Shown: positions 13,659-21,120 of the stretch, piece after piece
Layout: each line of letters opens with the position of its first letter
Numbering within the stretch: position 1 is the stretch's first letter
Origin: Burkholderiales bacterium
GTDB taxonomy: Bacteria; Pseudomonadota; Gammaproteobacteria; Burkholderiales; SHXO01
DNA length: 21,638 bases
Assembly (NCBI GenBank): GCA_026125625.1
Contig: JAHCKU010000009.1
Location: 1 to 21,638 of the forward strand
Direction of reading: 5' to 3'
Translations under genes and position numbers: made by a program
The notes under the pieces: model-generated
What the model was told of the DNA's origin: nothing
Database searches by the model: none
What the model saw: the letters and a program-made list of their open reading frames with translations, nothing else

Positions 13659-15443
13659 ATGGACAGCGCGCTCGCACGAACACGCCTGCTCGCAGCCGCC
13701 GAGTCTCCGCTCACGGCGCTGCGCCATCTCCTGTCCCTGCGGCTGCTGGCGCTGTTGTGGCTCCTGCCGCCGTTGCTGCCGCTGGCGCAGCGTCCGGCAT
13801 TGCATTTCTACCGTGAATGGCTGGCCGGCGTGCTGGTGCTGGCCGCCTGCGCGCTATGGCTGCCGCTGCGTGGCCGTGCGATCACGCTGCCGCGCAGCGC
13901 CGTGTTCCTGCTGGTGTTCGCCGTCTATCTGTTGCTGCAGATCCCGCTGGTGCGTGTGCCTTACCACGAGCCCGCCATCGGCTATGCGCTGTATCTGGGC
14001 TGGGCAGCCCTGGCGGTGACCACCGCCGCCGGCGTGCGCGAGGTATTCGGTGTCGATGCCGTGATGCGCACCATCTGCTGGGCGGCGCTGGCCAGCGCCG
14101 TCCTGGCCGCGCTGATCGGTGCCATGCAGGCATTCGGCGTGCCGGCCTGGCTGGATCTGGTGGTGCTGCAGGACAAGGATTCGCGCGTCAACGGCAACCT
14201 GCAGCACGCCGGCTACTTCGCCGACCAGATGCTGCTGGGCGTGGCCGCGGCTGCCTATCTGTACGCCAACCGCTGGCTGCGTACTTCGAGCCTCATTGGT
14301 GCGCTGGTGCTGATCGCGCTGGGACTGGCATTGTGCGGATCGCGCCTGACCGTGCTGGCGCTGGTGCTGCTGCCGCTGTCCGTGCTGGTGCTGTGGCTGC
14401 GGCAGCGGGAGCCGGGAACACGCCGCCTGCTGGCGGCAAGCGTGATCGCACCGCTTGCTTTCGCCGCCTGGGAGTGGGCCTTGCGTGCGGTGCCGTGGAT
14501 CGCGTCACACTGGGAGCGCATGTCCACCCTCACGCGTCTGCCGCACAATGCTTCGGGCATGGGCTTGCGCTGGATGCTGTGGGAGAAGGCGCTGGTCATC
14601 TTCGCCGATGCGCCCGTGCTGGGCGCCGGAGTGGATGCATTTCCCTGGCAGTACTTCCGTTCCCTGCAGGTGCAGCCGCCGCTGGCCTATACCATCCATT
14701 CGCACAACCTGTTCACCGAGGCCCTGGCCTGCTACGGGCTGATCGGCGCCGGCCTGCTCACTGCCATGCTGCTCGCCTTCGGCTGGCAATACCGCGCCAG
14801 GCTGCTGACGCTGACGTGGTGGCCGGTATCGGCGATGCTGGGTGTGCTGCTCCTGCGTGCTTTGCTGGATCTGAACCTGTGGTTCGCGCATCAGCTGGCG
14901 CTGTTCGCGGTGCTGCTGGGCGTGGCGGACGGCAAGGGCATCACGCTGCGGGCGCGCCATGCGACGATCGCACTCGTCGCGGCCATCGCTGCGGGCACGT
15001 TGATGCTGGCGATCACGATTCGCGATTACCGCATGCTGGCCGACATCGGCATCAGGCGCACCACCGCACACGAGATCATTGCCGGGCTGGAGACTGCACG
15101 CCGCAATCCATTCTTCACCGCGCTGGTGGATTCGATGCGTGCCGACGCCATGTCGGTAGCCGTCCCGGGTGATCGCGCGCAACTCGCGCTGAACTCGCGT
15201 TCCATGAACTGGCGGCCGACGCCGCGCATGGTGTGGCGGCATACTGCGCTACTGGCGGTGAACGGCTATCCGGCTGCGGCGTGCCGCCTGCTCGCGCGTG
15301 CCTGGCTCATTTATCCGCGGCACGAGCCGCGTACGCATGCCTGGCTCGTGCGCAATGCGCAGACTCCGGCATTGGCGGTGCTGTTGAGCCAGCTGGATGC
15401 GCTCAAGGGCGGCGCCGATGCCGACACGGTGTGTGCGGAATGA
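13659..15443 (+). CDS. O-antigen ligase superfamily membrane protein, PglL-like (possible pilin O-oligosaccharyltransferase)
   Basis: The 594-residue product has about 11 membrane segments and a C-terminal soluble region (about 465-594). Ligase-superfamily motifs are visible: DSRVNGNLQHAGYFAD (174-189), which resembles the PglL segment with R..GNL.Q; CGSRLTVLAL (226-235); and, in the long periplasmic loop, GLRWMLWEKAL (302-312) and YTIHSHNLFTEALACYGLIG (344-363). The last matches the HxHN motif region of PglL and WaaL that is essential for glycan transfer. The C-terminal region fits a Wzy_C_2-type extension of protein O-ligases. Members move lipid-linked glycans onto proteins or lipid A. It follows cpaB by 78 bases on the same strand in the Tad locus, which suggests glycosylation of Flp pilin or TadE. 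No strong ribosome-binding site was found. A WaaL or Wzy role is not excluded. Confidence 0.78.
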   Translation: MDSALARTRLLAAAESPLTALRHLLSLRLLALLWLLPPLLPLAQRPALHFYREWLAGVLVLAACALWLPLRGRAITLPRSAVFLLVFAVYLLLQIPLVRVPYHEPAIGYALYLGWAALAVTTAAGVREVFGVDAVMRTICWAALASAVLAALIGAMQAFGVPAWLDLVVLQDKDSRVNGNLQHAGYFADQMLLGVAAAAYLYANRWLRTSSLIGALVLIALGLALCGSRLTVLALVLLPLSVLVLWLRQREPGTRRLLAASVIAPLAFAAWEWALRAVPWIASHWERMSTLTRLPHNASGMGLRWMLWEKALVIFADAPVLGAGVDAFPWQYFRSLQVQPPLAYTIHSHNLFTEALACYGLIGAGLLTAMLLAFGWQYRARLLTLTWWPVSAMLGVLLLRALLDLNLWFAHQLALFAVLLGVADGKGITLRARHATIALVAAIAAGTLMLAITIRDYRMLADIGIRRTTAHEIIAGLETARRNPFFTALVDSMRADAMSVAVPGDRAQLALNSRSMNWRPTPRMVWRHTALLAVNGYPAAACRLLARAWLIYPRHEPRTHAWLVRNAQTPALAVLLSQLDALKGGADADTVCAE

Positions 15444-15457
15444 CCAAGGCTACGGCC

Positions 15458-15609
15458 GTCGCCCCGGCGGAAGCCGGGGTCCAGGTTTTACGCTGTCCCG
15501 TGAACGGATGCTTTCAATTCCTGGATACCGGCTTTCGCCGGTATGACGAGCGACAATGGCGGTTTGCGCCGGTATGACGAGGGACGCTGGCGACTTCTGC
15601 CGGTATGAT
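15458..15609. repeat. Bimodular REP-like repeat, copy C
   Basis: Module I is GCCCCGGCGGAAGCCGGGGT (15461-15480). The spacer contains ATGCTTTCA (15509-15517) and CTGGAT. Module II is ATACCGGCTTTCGCCGGTAT (15525-15544), followed by GACGAG. Two further decayed module II pieces (about 15555-15580 and 15595-15609) run straight into the stop codon of the convergent DUF192 gene. The element fills the whole gap between two convergent Tad units. Confidence 0.85.
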
Positions 15610-15972
15610 TCAGCGACGATGGCATGCCATCGTCAAGCGGGCAAGTTGGATGGATTCGCCTTCTGCCACTGCGAGCTCGCCGGCCGCGTGCAGCTCCAGC
15701 ACCGAGCGCGCCTGCCGCACCCACGGCGATACGCGCCACGGCGCCAGGGCGTGCACCACGCGCAACACCTGCAGCTGGCGGTCCAGAAACAGCACGTGCA
15801 GCGGGTAGCGCATGAAATGCGTGTGCACCTGCTGGCACGGCTCGATCCATAGCGCGGTGTCTTCCGCCAGCGGTGGATGTCCGATCAGGCCGCGCAGGCG
15901 CGTGAAATAGGTGTCGGCCACGAACAGGTGGTGCGCGATCACAACGCCGCGCGTGCGGTTCACCACCTGCAT
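15610..15972 (-). CDS. DUF192 family protein
   Basis: The 120-residue product shows the DUF192 pattern: VVNRTRGVVIAHHLFVADTY, FTRLRGLIGHPPL, ALWIEPCQQVHTHFMRYPLH and VLFLDRQLQVLRV. The function of the family is unknown; it is a small beta-rich domain, often secreted or found beside pilus and secretion genes. No signal peptide is visible here. It is the last gene of the minus-strand Tad operon. The ATG at 15972 is used; a GTG at 15999 would overlap the tadC stop as GTGA and add nine residues, which would also fit translational coupling. Its position suggests a link with Tad pilus assembly. Confidence 0.8.
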   Translation of the reverse strand: MQVVNRTRGVVIAHHLFVADTYFTRLRGLIGHPPLAEDTALWIEPCQQVHTHFMRYPLHVLFLDRQLQVLRVVHALAPWRVSPWVRQARSVLELHAAGELAVAEGESIQLARLTMACHRR

Positions 15973-15995
15973 CGGGCTCGTTTTCAAGCGCCGGC

Positions 15996-16853
15996 TCACA
16001 TGCGGGCCATGCCGCGCAGGACTTCTTCCAGCACCCGGCCGATGCGCAGCCAGGACGGCATGGCCGCCACCACCAGGATGGCGGGAAAGATGGTGAACAG
16101 CATCGGAAACAGCATGCGGATCGGCAGGCGTTCCGCGCGGCGCTGGATCTCGGCCTCGTTGTCGCGAAACAGCGCGCGCGCATGATGGTGCAGCACGCGT
16201 CCGATGGAGCCACCGCTGACGTCGGCCTGGATCAGTGCGCTGGTCACGTCCGACACCTCCAGCACGTTGCAGCGCTGTGCCCACAGGCGCAGGGCATCGC
16301 TGCGGCGCAGGCCGCGGCGCATCGCCTCGTTCATGACGTTCAGGTCGAAGTACAGCGGATGCGTGAGGTCGGCCTCGCGCAGCACGTAGGCGAGCGCGGA
16401 ATCGAAACCCTGTCCGCCCTCCATGACCGCGGCCAGCAGCTCCAGTGCGTTGGGCAGCTCGCGCTTGATGCGCCGCGTGCGTGCGTTGTGGCGGCCGCGC
16501 AGCAGCCACAGCGTGGCCACCCAGGTGAGGAAGCCGGCAGCCACGGCCACCCCCGCAGCGATGCGCGCCGGTGCACCGCTGGCCAGCGCACCCGCGAAAC
16601 CGACGCCGCCGCCCATCGCCATGATCAGCAGGCGGCCCTTCCAGGTGTTGAGGAAGCCGGACAGATGATAGAAGAACCAGGCGGAGCCGCGCAGGCCATA
16701 GTCGCCGGCGCTCAAGTCCTCGTGCTCTTCCTCCGGCGGTCCCTCCAGGCCGAACAGCAGGCGCTCGCGCAGCGCGTCGCGGCGCATCTCCAGCACCACC
16801 CAGCCGGTGGCGCCGAGCAGCAGGAGCAAGGCGGCGGCCAGCACCAGCGTCAT
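15996..16853 (-). CDS. tadC: Tad pilus inner-membrane platform protein TadC
   Basis: TadC and TadB form the inner-membrane platform (GspF/PilC-like) on which the ATPase TadA drives pilin assembly. The 285-residue product has an N-terminal membrane helix, a helix pair near 75-125, a cytoplasmic T2SSF domain (about 130-245: IKRELPNALELLAAVMEGGQ, GFDSALAYVLREADLTHPLY and VLEVSDVTSALIQADVSGGS) and a C-terminal membrane helix (MLFPMLFTIFPAILVVA). It starts five bases after the tadB stop and is followed directly by the DUF192 gene. Confidence 0.92.
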   Translation of the reverse strand: MTLVLAAALLLLLGATGWVVLEMRRDALRERLLFGLEGPPEEEHEDLSAGDYGLRGSAWFFYHLSGFLNTWKGRLLIMAMGGGVGFAGALASGAPARIAAGVAVAAGFLTWVATLWLLRGRHNARTRRIKRELPNALELLAAVMEGGQGFDSALAYVLREADLTHPLYFDLNVMNEAMRRGLRRSDALRLWAQRCNVLEVSDVTSALIQADVSGGSIGRVLHHHARALFRDNEAEIQRRAERLPIRMLFPMLFTIFPAILVVAAMPSWLRIGRVLEEVLRGMARM

Positions 16854-16858
16854 GATCG

Positions 16859-17806
16859 TCAGCTCTCAAGCCGCGCGATGCGGCGCAGCCAGAAGAATCC
16901 GAACACCATCAGTGCGCCGGCGATCAGCAGGGCGCGCTGGCCGATGGGATCGGCGAGCATCTCGTGGAACAGGTCGGGGTTGAAGGTGTAGGTGATGAAG
17001 CCGATCACGAACGGCAGGGCCATCAGCACGATGGCGGCCAGCCGCGCCTGCGAGGTGAGCGTGAGGATGCGCAGCTCCATGCGCCGGCGGCTCTCGAGCT
17101 GGTCGAGCACATAGCCGAGCATGGTGCTCATCTCGCCGCCGGCGTCCCATTTGATGCGCAGCGCCGTGGAAAGCAGGCGGCAGGCCGGGCTGTTCCAGCC
17201 CTCGGCCCACTCCCGCCACACCTCCACCGGCGGGGCGCCGATTTCCAGGCGGCGGATCAGTTCGCCCATGGACGGTCCCAGCGGCGCAGGCGCGTTGCGC
17301 GCGGCGTTGCGCACCGCAGCCAGCGGTGTGCCGCCGGCGCCCAGGGTGGTGATCATCTGCGTCACGAACGACGGCAACTGCAGCTCCAGCGCGCGTGCAC
17401 GACGCGTCGCCAGCATCGACAGCGTGATCCAGGTGATGCCCGGCACCACCAGCAGCAGGATGATCGCGAGGTACAGCCGGTCGGTGAGCACGTAGGTGAC
17501 GGCGAACGCGAGCAGCGTGACCAGCGTCACCACCAGCACGAAGGCGGCCAGGCCCAGCGGCATGCCGATACGCTGCAGACGCTGCTGCAGCCCGCGCGCC
17601 AGGGGCGAGCGCGACAGCAGGCGCTGCAGCGCCGCCAGCTGCAGCAGATCGGCGGCATCCTTCCACAGCGAAACGTCCTGCGCCGGTGCGTCGAACACGC
17701 CGGCCATCAGGCGCTCGCGCTGGGCATCCAGGCGCGTGATCCACAGATACCAGGCGAACAGTCCCACGGCTGCGGCGGCCAGCAGGAGGAGAATCAGGAG
17801 GCCCAC
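16859..17806 (-). CDS. tadB: Tad pilus inner-membrane platform protein TadB
   Basis: This is the second GspF-like platform subunit of the Tad pilus. From a GTG start at 17806 it has 315 residues: an N-terminal membrane helix (GLLILLLLAAAAVGLFAWYL), a membrane pair (about 85-130), a T2SSF domain with QLPSFVTQMITTLGAGGTPL and LGPSMGELIRRLEIG and WDAGGEMSTMLGYVLDQLES, and two C-terminal membrane helices. The open frame continues far upstream, but that part overlaps tadA and is unlike TadB. The GTG lies two bases after the tadA stop, giving the tight coupling seen throughout this operon. Confidence 0.9.
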   Translation of the reverse strand: MGLLILLLLAAAAVGLFAWYLWITRLDAQRERLMAGVFDAPAQDVSLWKDAADLLQLAALQRLLSRSPLARGLQQRLQRIGMPLGLAAFVLVVTLVTLLAFAVTYVLTDRLYLAIILLLVVPGITWITLSMLATRRARALELQLPSFVTQMITTLGAGGTPLAAVRNAARNAPAPLGPSMGELIRRLEIGAPPVEVWREWAEGWNSPACRLLSTALRIKWDAGGEMSTMLGYVLDQLESRRRMELRILTLTSQARLAAIVLMALPFVIGFITYTFNPDLFHEMLADPIGQRALLIAGALMVFGFFWLRRIARLES

Positions 17807-17808
17807 GC

Positions 17809-19215
17809 TCAGGCCCCGCGGAACAGTTCCGGGTCGAGCGCCACGTCGCGCTCGTAGAAGCGCTCGGCGTGCGCGCTGACGATGCCGGTCGGGCGCGTGA
17901 GCAGCTGCCCGCCTTCGCGGCGCGTGACGAACAGGTCCTGCATCAGCACCACGCCGTTGTCGGTGCCGGTGATCTCGGTGATGAAGGCCACGCGCCGCTG
18001 GCCGCCCTCGTAGCGGTTGAGGTGCACGATGAGCTGGATGGCCGAGGCGATCTGCTCGCGCAGCACGCGCTGCGGCAGATCGACGTCGGCCATGAGCATC
18101 ATGGTCTCCAGGCGCGACAGGGTGTCGCGCGGCGAGTTCGAGTGCAGGGTGGTGAGGCTGCCGTCGTGGCCGGTGTTCATCGCCTGCAGCATGTCCAGCG
18201 CCTCGGCGCCGCGCGCCTCGCCGACGATGATGCGATCCGGACGCATGCGCAAGGCATTGCGCACCAGATCGCGGATGGACACGTTGCCCTTGCCCTCGGT
18301 GTTGGCCGGCCGCCCCTCCATCCGCACCAGATGGCGATGGTGCAGGATCAGCTCGGCGGTGTCCTCGATGGTCAGCACCCGCTCGTCCTCGCCGATGAAA
18401 TGCGACAGGCAATTGAGCATGGTGGTCTTGCCCGAGCCGGTGGCACCGCTGACCACGATGTTGAGCTTGGCCTCGACCGCGGCGCGCAGGAATTCGGCGG
18501 CGCGCGGCGGCACGGAGCCGCGCTCGACCAGCTCCTCCAGGCGCAGGATGTCGCGCATGAAGCGCCGGATCGAAACCACCGGGCCGTCGATCGCCAGCGG
18601 CGGGATGATCACGTTCACGCGGCTGCCGTCGGGCAGACGCGCATCGGCCATGGGCGAGCCTTCGTCGACGCGCCGTCCCACGCGCGAGAGGATGCGCTCG
18701 ATGGTGAGCATGAGATGCTCGTTGTCGTGGAAGCGTACGTCGGTGGCTTCGAGCACGCCGTGACGTTCCACGTACACCAAATGCGGCCCGTTCACGAGGA
18801 TGTCGGCCACGGTGGCATCGGCCATCAGCGGCGCCAGCGGTCCGAGGCCGATCAGCTCGTAGATGAGATCGCTGCGCAGACGCAGCCGCTCGATGCGCGA
18901 CAGCGGAATGGCCTCGGCATCGAGCGTGACGGCGAGATAGTCGTCCACCGCCACTTCGATCTGACCCAGGCTGGCGTTGGCCACCGCCTGCGGGTTGAGC
19001 ACGTCCACCAGTGCCCGATGCAGGCGCTGACGCACCTGGTCGTAGCCGGTGGAAGATGCCTGCACCGGATCTTCGCGCAGCAGCCGCCCTTCCATGGCCG
19101 GCTTGGCGAGCGAGCGCATGCGCTCGGCGATGAGGCTGGTGTGCTGATGCTGCGAGCGCCGCAGGTTGTCGCGTAGCGCTACGCCGGGATCCTGCGGAGT
19201 GCGCTCCTGCGCCAT
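17809..19215 (-). CDS. tadA: Tad pilus assembly ATPase TadA/CpaF
   Basis: TadA is the hexameric cytoplasmic ATPase (GspE/VirB11 superfamily) that powers Flp pilus assembly and possibly retraction. The 468-residue product has an N-terminal domain of about 110 residues, then the core with GLGPLAPLMADATVADILVN (123-142). Key motifs are Walker A GATGSGKT (257-264), the Asp box LTIEDTAEL (281-289), Walker B region DRIIVGEARG (327-336) and the His box NTGHDGSLTTLHSN (347-360). All catalytic residues appear intact. The ATG at 19215 lies one base after the tadZ stop. Confidence 0.95.
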   Translation of the reverse strand: MAQERTPQDPGVALRDNLRRSQHQHTSLIAERMRSLAKPAMEGRLLREDPVQASSTGYDQVRQRLHRALVDVLNPQAVANASLGQIEVAVDDYLAVTLDAEAIPLSRIERLRLRSDLIYELIGLGPLAPLMADATVADILVNGPHLVYVERHGVLEATDVRFHDNEHLMLTIERILSRVGRRVDEGSPMADARLPDGSRVNVIIPPLAIDGPVVSIRRFMRDILRLEELVERGSVPPRAAEFLRAAVEAKLNIVVSGATGSGKTTMLNCLSHFIGEDERVLTIEDTAELILHHRHLVRMEGRPANTEGKGNVSIRDLVRNALRMRPDRIIVGEARGAEALDMLQAMNTGHDGSLTTLHSNSPRDTLSRLETMMLMADVDLPQRVLREQIASAIQLIVHLNRYEGGQRRVAFITEITGTDNGVVLMQDLFVTRREGGQLLTRPTGIVSAHAERFYERDVALDPELFRGA

Positions 19216-19216
19216 G

Positions 19217-20404
19217 TCAGATGCGTCCGAGCAGCAGCCGCCTTCCGCGGTCGAACCAGCCGTCGCGCGCCCGCAGGCTCACCACCTCGCCGGTGAGGCG
19301 CGCCGCCAGCAGGCGGAAGCCGTCCGCCAGACGCTGGTTGGGAAAGGCGTCGATCACCGTCTTGCCGTTGTTGGCGGCGATGGTGGCGTGCACGTCGTAG
19401 GGCAGCACCATCTCCACCGGCCAGTCGAGCGTCTCTGCCACCAGGTCGGGCGGGACGTTGCCGCGAAAGCGCGTGTAGCGGTTGATGACCACCGTGATGC
19501 GGCTCTCGCTGTAGCCGGCCTGGCGCAGCATCTGCAGGTTGTGACGGGCGCTGCGGATCGCCGGCACCACGGCCTCGGTGACCAGCAGGATGTGATCGGC
19601 CAGGTCCATCATCGCCAGGTTGAGACTGGACAGGATGGGGAAGGTATCGACCAGGGTGAAGTCGTAGGTGCCATTGGCCACCAGCAGGATCTTGGACAGC
19701 TGGTCCTCCTGGAAGTCCAGCTCGAGCGGATTGTCGGAGCTGTGCGCGAGCACCGACAGGCCGGACGAATGCTCGGTCATGAAGCCGCGCAGCATCTCGG
19801 GATCGATGCGCCGGTACTCGGCGACGGCGTCGCGCAGCCAGTGCTCGGGACGCAGATCGAGCATGGCGGCGACATTGGGCGACTGCGTGTTGGCGTCCAC
19901 CAGTGCGACGTGACCGGCACCCAGCGCCTGCACCAGCGCGTGCGCGGTGTTCACCGTGATGGTGGTCTTGCCCACGCCGCCCTTGCTGCTGTAGGTGACG
20001 ATCAACCGGCCCTGGCGGCGCGCGGGTCCGCCGCCCTCGCTCTGCAGGCGCACGGCCTTGCGCAGGATCTGATGCACCTCGTCGTCCTGCACCGGCTGCG
20101 CCAGCACCTCCTGTGCACCGGCGCGGATCGCGCGCGTGATGAGGTCGGGTGCGATCTTGTCCACGCTGGCTGCGACCAGCCGTCCTTTCACCTCGGCCAG
20201 CTGTTCGATCGCCAGCAGGCCGGCTTCGACGTTGCGGGTGAGATCGAGGAAGATGGTTTCGGCTTCGATCTGGTGGGCCAGCTCGAGGCCTTGTCCCACG
20301 GTGTCGGCCAGGCGCAGGCTGACCACTGCCTCGGTGAAGCGCAGGCAGGCCGACTGCACCTGCTGGCGAAAAGTCTCGTGAGCGCTGATGACCAGGACGC
20401 GCAA
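19217..20404 (-). CDS. tadZ: Tad pilus localisation protein TadZ/CpaE (MinD/ParA-like)
   Basis: TadZ/CpaE proteins place the Tad machinery at a cell pole. The product of about 395 residues has an N-terminal receiver-like domain (1-120: RVLVISAHETF, ETIFLDLTRNVEAG, DKIAPDLITRAIRAGAQEVL) and a C-terminal MinD/ParA-type ATPase domain with the deviant Walker A KGGVGKTT (141-148), VALVDANTQSPNVAAML and YDFTLVDTFPILSSLNLAMM. The start is a TTG at 20404 with GAGGAG seven bases upstream; the receiver-like domain begins exactly there, while the longer frame overlaps the upstream lipoprotein gene. A less usual start codon may limit its synthesis. Confidence 0.9.
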   Translation of the reverse strand: MRVLVISAHETFRQQVQSACLRFTEAVVSLRLADTVGQGLELAHQIEAETIFLDLTRNVEAGLLAIEQLAEVKGRLVAASVDKIAPDLITRAIRAGAQEVLAQPVQDDEVHQILRKAVRLQSEGGGPARRQGRLIVTYSSKGGVGKTTITVNTAHALVQALGAGHVALVDANTQSPNVAAMLDLRPEHWLRDAVAEYRRIDPEMLRGFMTEHSSGLSVLAHSSDNPLELDFQEDQLSKILLVANGTYDFTLVDTFPILSSLNLAMMDLADHILLVTEAVVPAIRSARHNLQMLRQAGYSESRITVVINRYTRFRGNVPPDLVAETLDWPVEMVLPYDVHATIAANNGKTVIDAFPNQRLADGFRLLAARLTGEVVSLRARDGWFDRGRRLLLGRI

Positions 20405-20421
20405 GGGCGGCTCCTCGGTGT

Positions 20422-21120
20422 TCAGGGCGTCGGCAGGGAGTAGGACGGCCAGCCGCCGGCGCGCATGCGCCGGGTTTCCTGCTCGCGCACCAGGTCGATG
20501 AGGCGGGTGTAAGCCAGCCCACTGCTCCCCGGCCGATACAGCTGCGCGTCCTCGCTGCGCAGATAGTAGATGTCGCTGCGCCGCAGGCCGTAGCTGTCGC
20601 CGCGCTGGATCGAGGTGGTGACCATCAGCTCGTGGCGTGGTGCGCGCCAATCCGAGATCTCGGAGGCATCCGTCACCGCCAGTTCCGGCGGCAGGTTGCC
20701 GTCGGTGGCGTACAGCGGATAGTCGGTGCGCCGCCCGTCGCCGAACTCGACCAGCTGGATCGTGTAGCGGATGGCGGTGCCGGCTGCAGGCGGTATGGCG
20801 ATGCGCAATCCCGCGTTGTGCAGCTCGGTGATCAGCAATTCATGGAAAGCCTGGCTGAAGTCGCTGGTCTGCTGTGACGGCACCAGCGTGAACGACGCCG
20901 TCATGCCGCCTGGTTCGCTCTCCACCATCTGCCGGGTGGCGAGCGCGATCGATGCGGCCATCAGCCGCCAGTGGTGCACCGCCTGCACCTCACGCTGCAG
21001 GCTGGTGGGATGATTGGCCGGCAGCGGGATGGGCGAATAGCGTTGCGGCGCACTGCAGGCGGCTGCCGTCGACAGCACCAGCGCGGCAGCGAAGAGGCGG
21101 GATCTGCAGCGGCTATTCAT
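20422..21120 (-). CDS. FlgO-like lipoprotein in the Tad operon
   Basis: The 232-residue product has a lipoprotein-type signal (MNSRCRSRLFAAALVLSTAA, then AC; lipidated Cys22). The domain after it contains SIALATRQMVESEPGGMTAS and FTLVPSQQTSDFSQAFHELL with ITELHNAGLRIAI, a layout like the FlgO domain of envelope lipoproteins (A..L..QL, then SF..L, then a helix ending in ITEL...G). It continues with a beta-rich stretch and a C-terminal helix LIDLVREQETRRMR. The FlgO assignment is by pattern only. The ATG at 21120 overlaps the end of the TPR gene by eight bases (ATGAATAG) and has GAAGAAG upstream, so translation is coupled. It may be an outer-membrane partner of the secretin. Confidence 0.6.
   Translation of the reverse strand: MNSRCRSRLFAAALVLSTAAACSAPQRYSPIPLPANHPTSLQREVQAVHHWRLMAASIALATRQMVESEPGGMTASFTLVPSQQTSDFSQAFHELLITELHNAGLRIAIPPAAGTAIRYTIQLVEFGDGRRTDYPLYATDGNLPPELAVTDASEISDWRAPRHELMVTTSIQRGDSYGLRRSDIYYLRSEDAQLYRPGSSGLAYTRLIDLVREQETRRMRAGGWPSYSLPTP

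Noticed and set aside
17807..18412. N-terminal extension of the TadB frame
   Set aside because: This part overlaps tadA in another frame, is Arg/Ala-rich and does not resemble TadB; the GTG at 17806 starts the real membrane helix.
17869..19176. Long plus-strand open frame opposite tadA
   Set aside because: It is antisense to a clear ATPase gene with all motifs; its product is rich in His, Gln, Arg and Asp without any recognisable domain, a typical shadow in high-G+C DNA.
19166..20443. Long plus-strand open frame opposite tadZ
   Set aside because: Antisense shadow of a MinD-like gene, with shadow-type composition and no domain.
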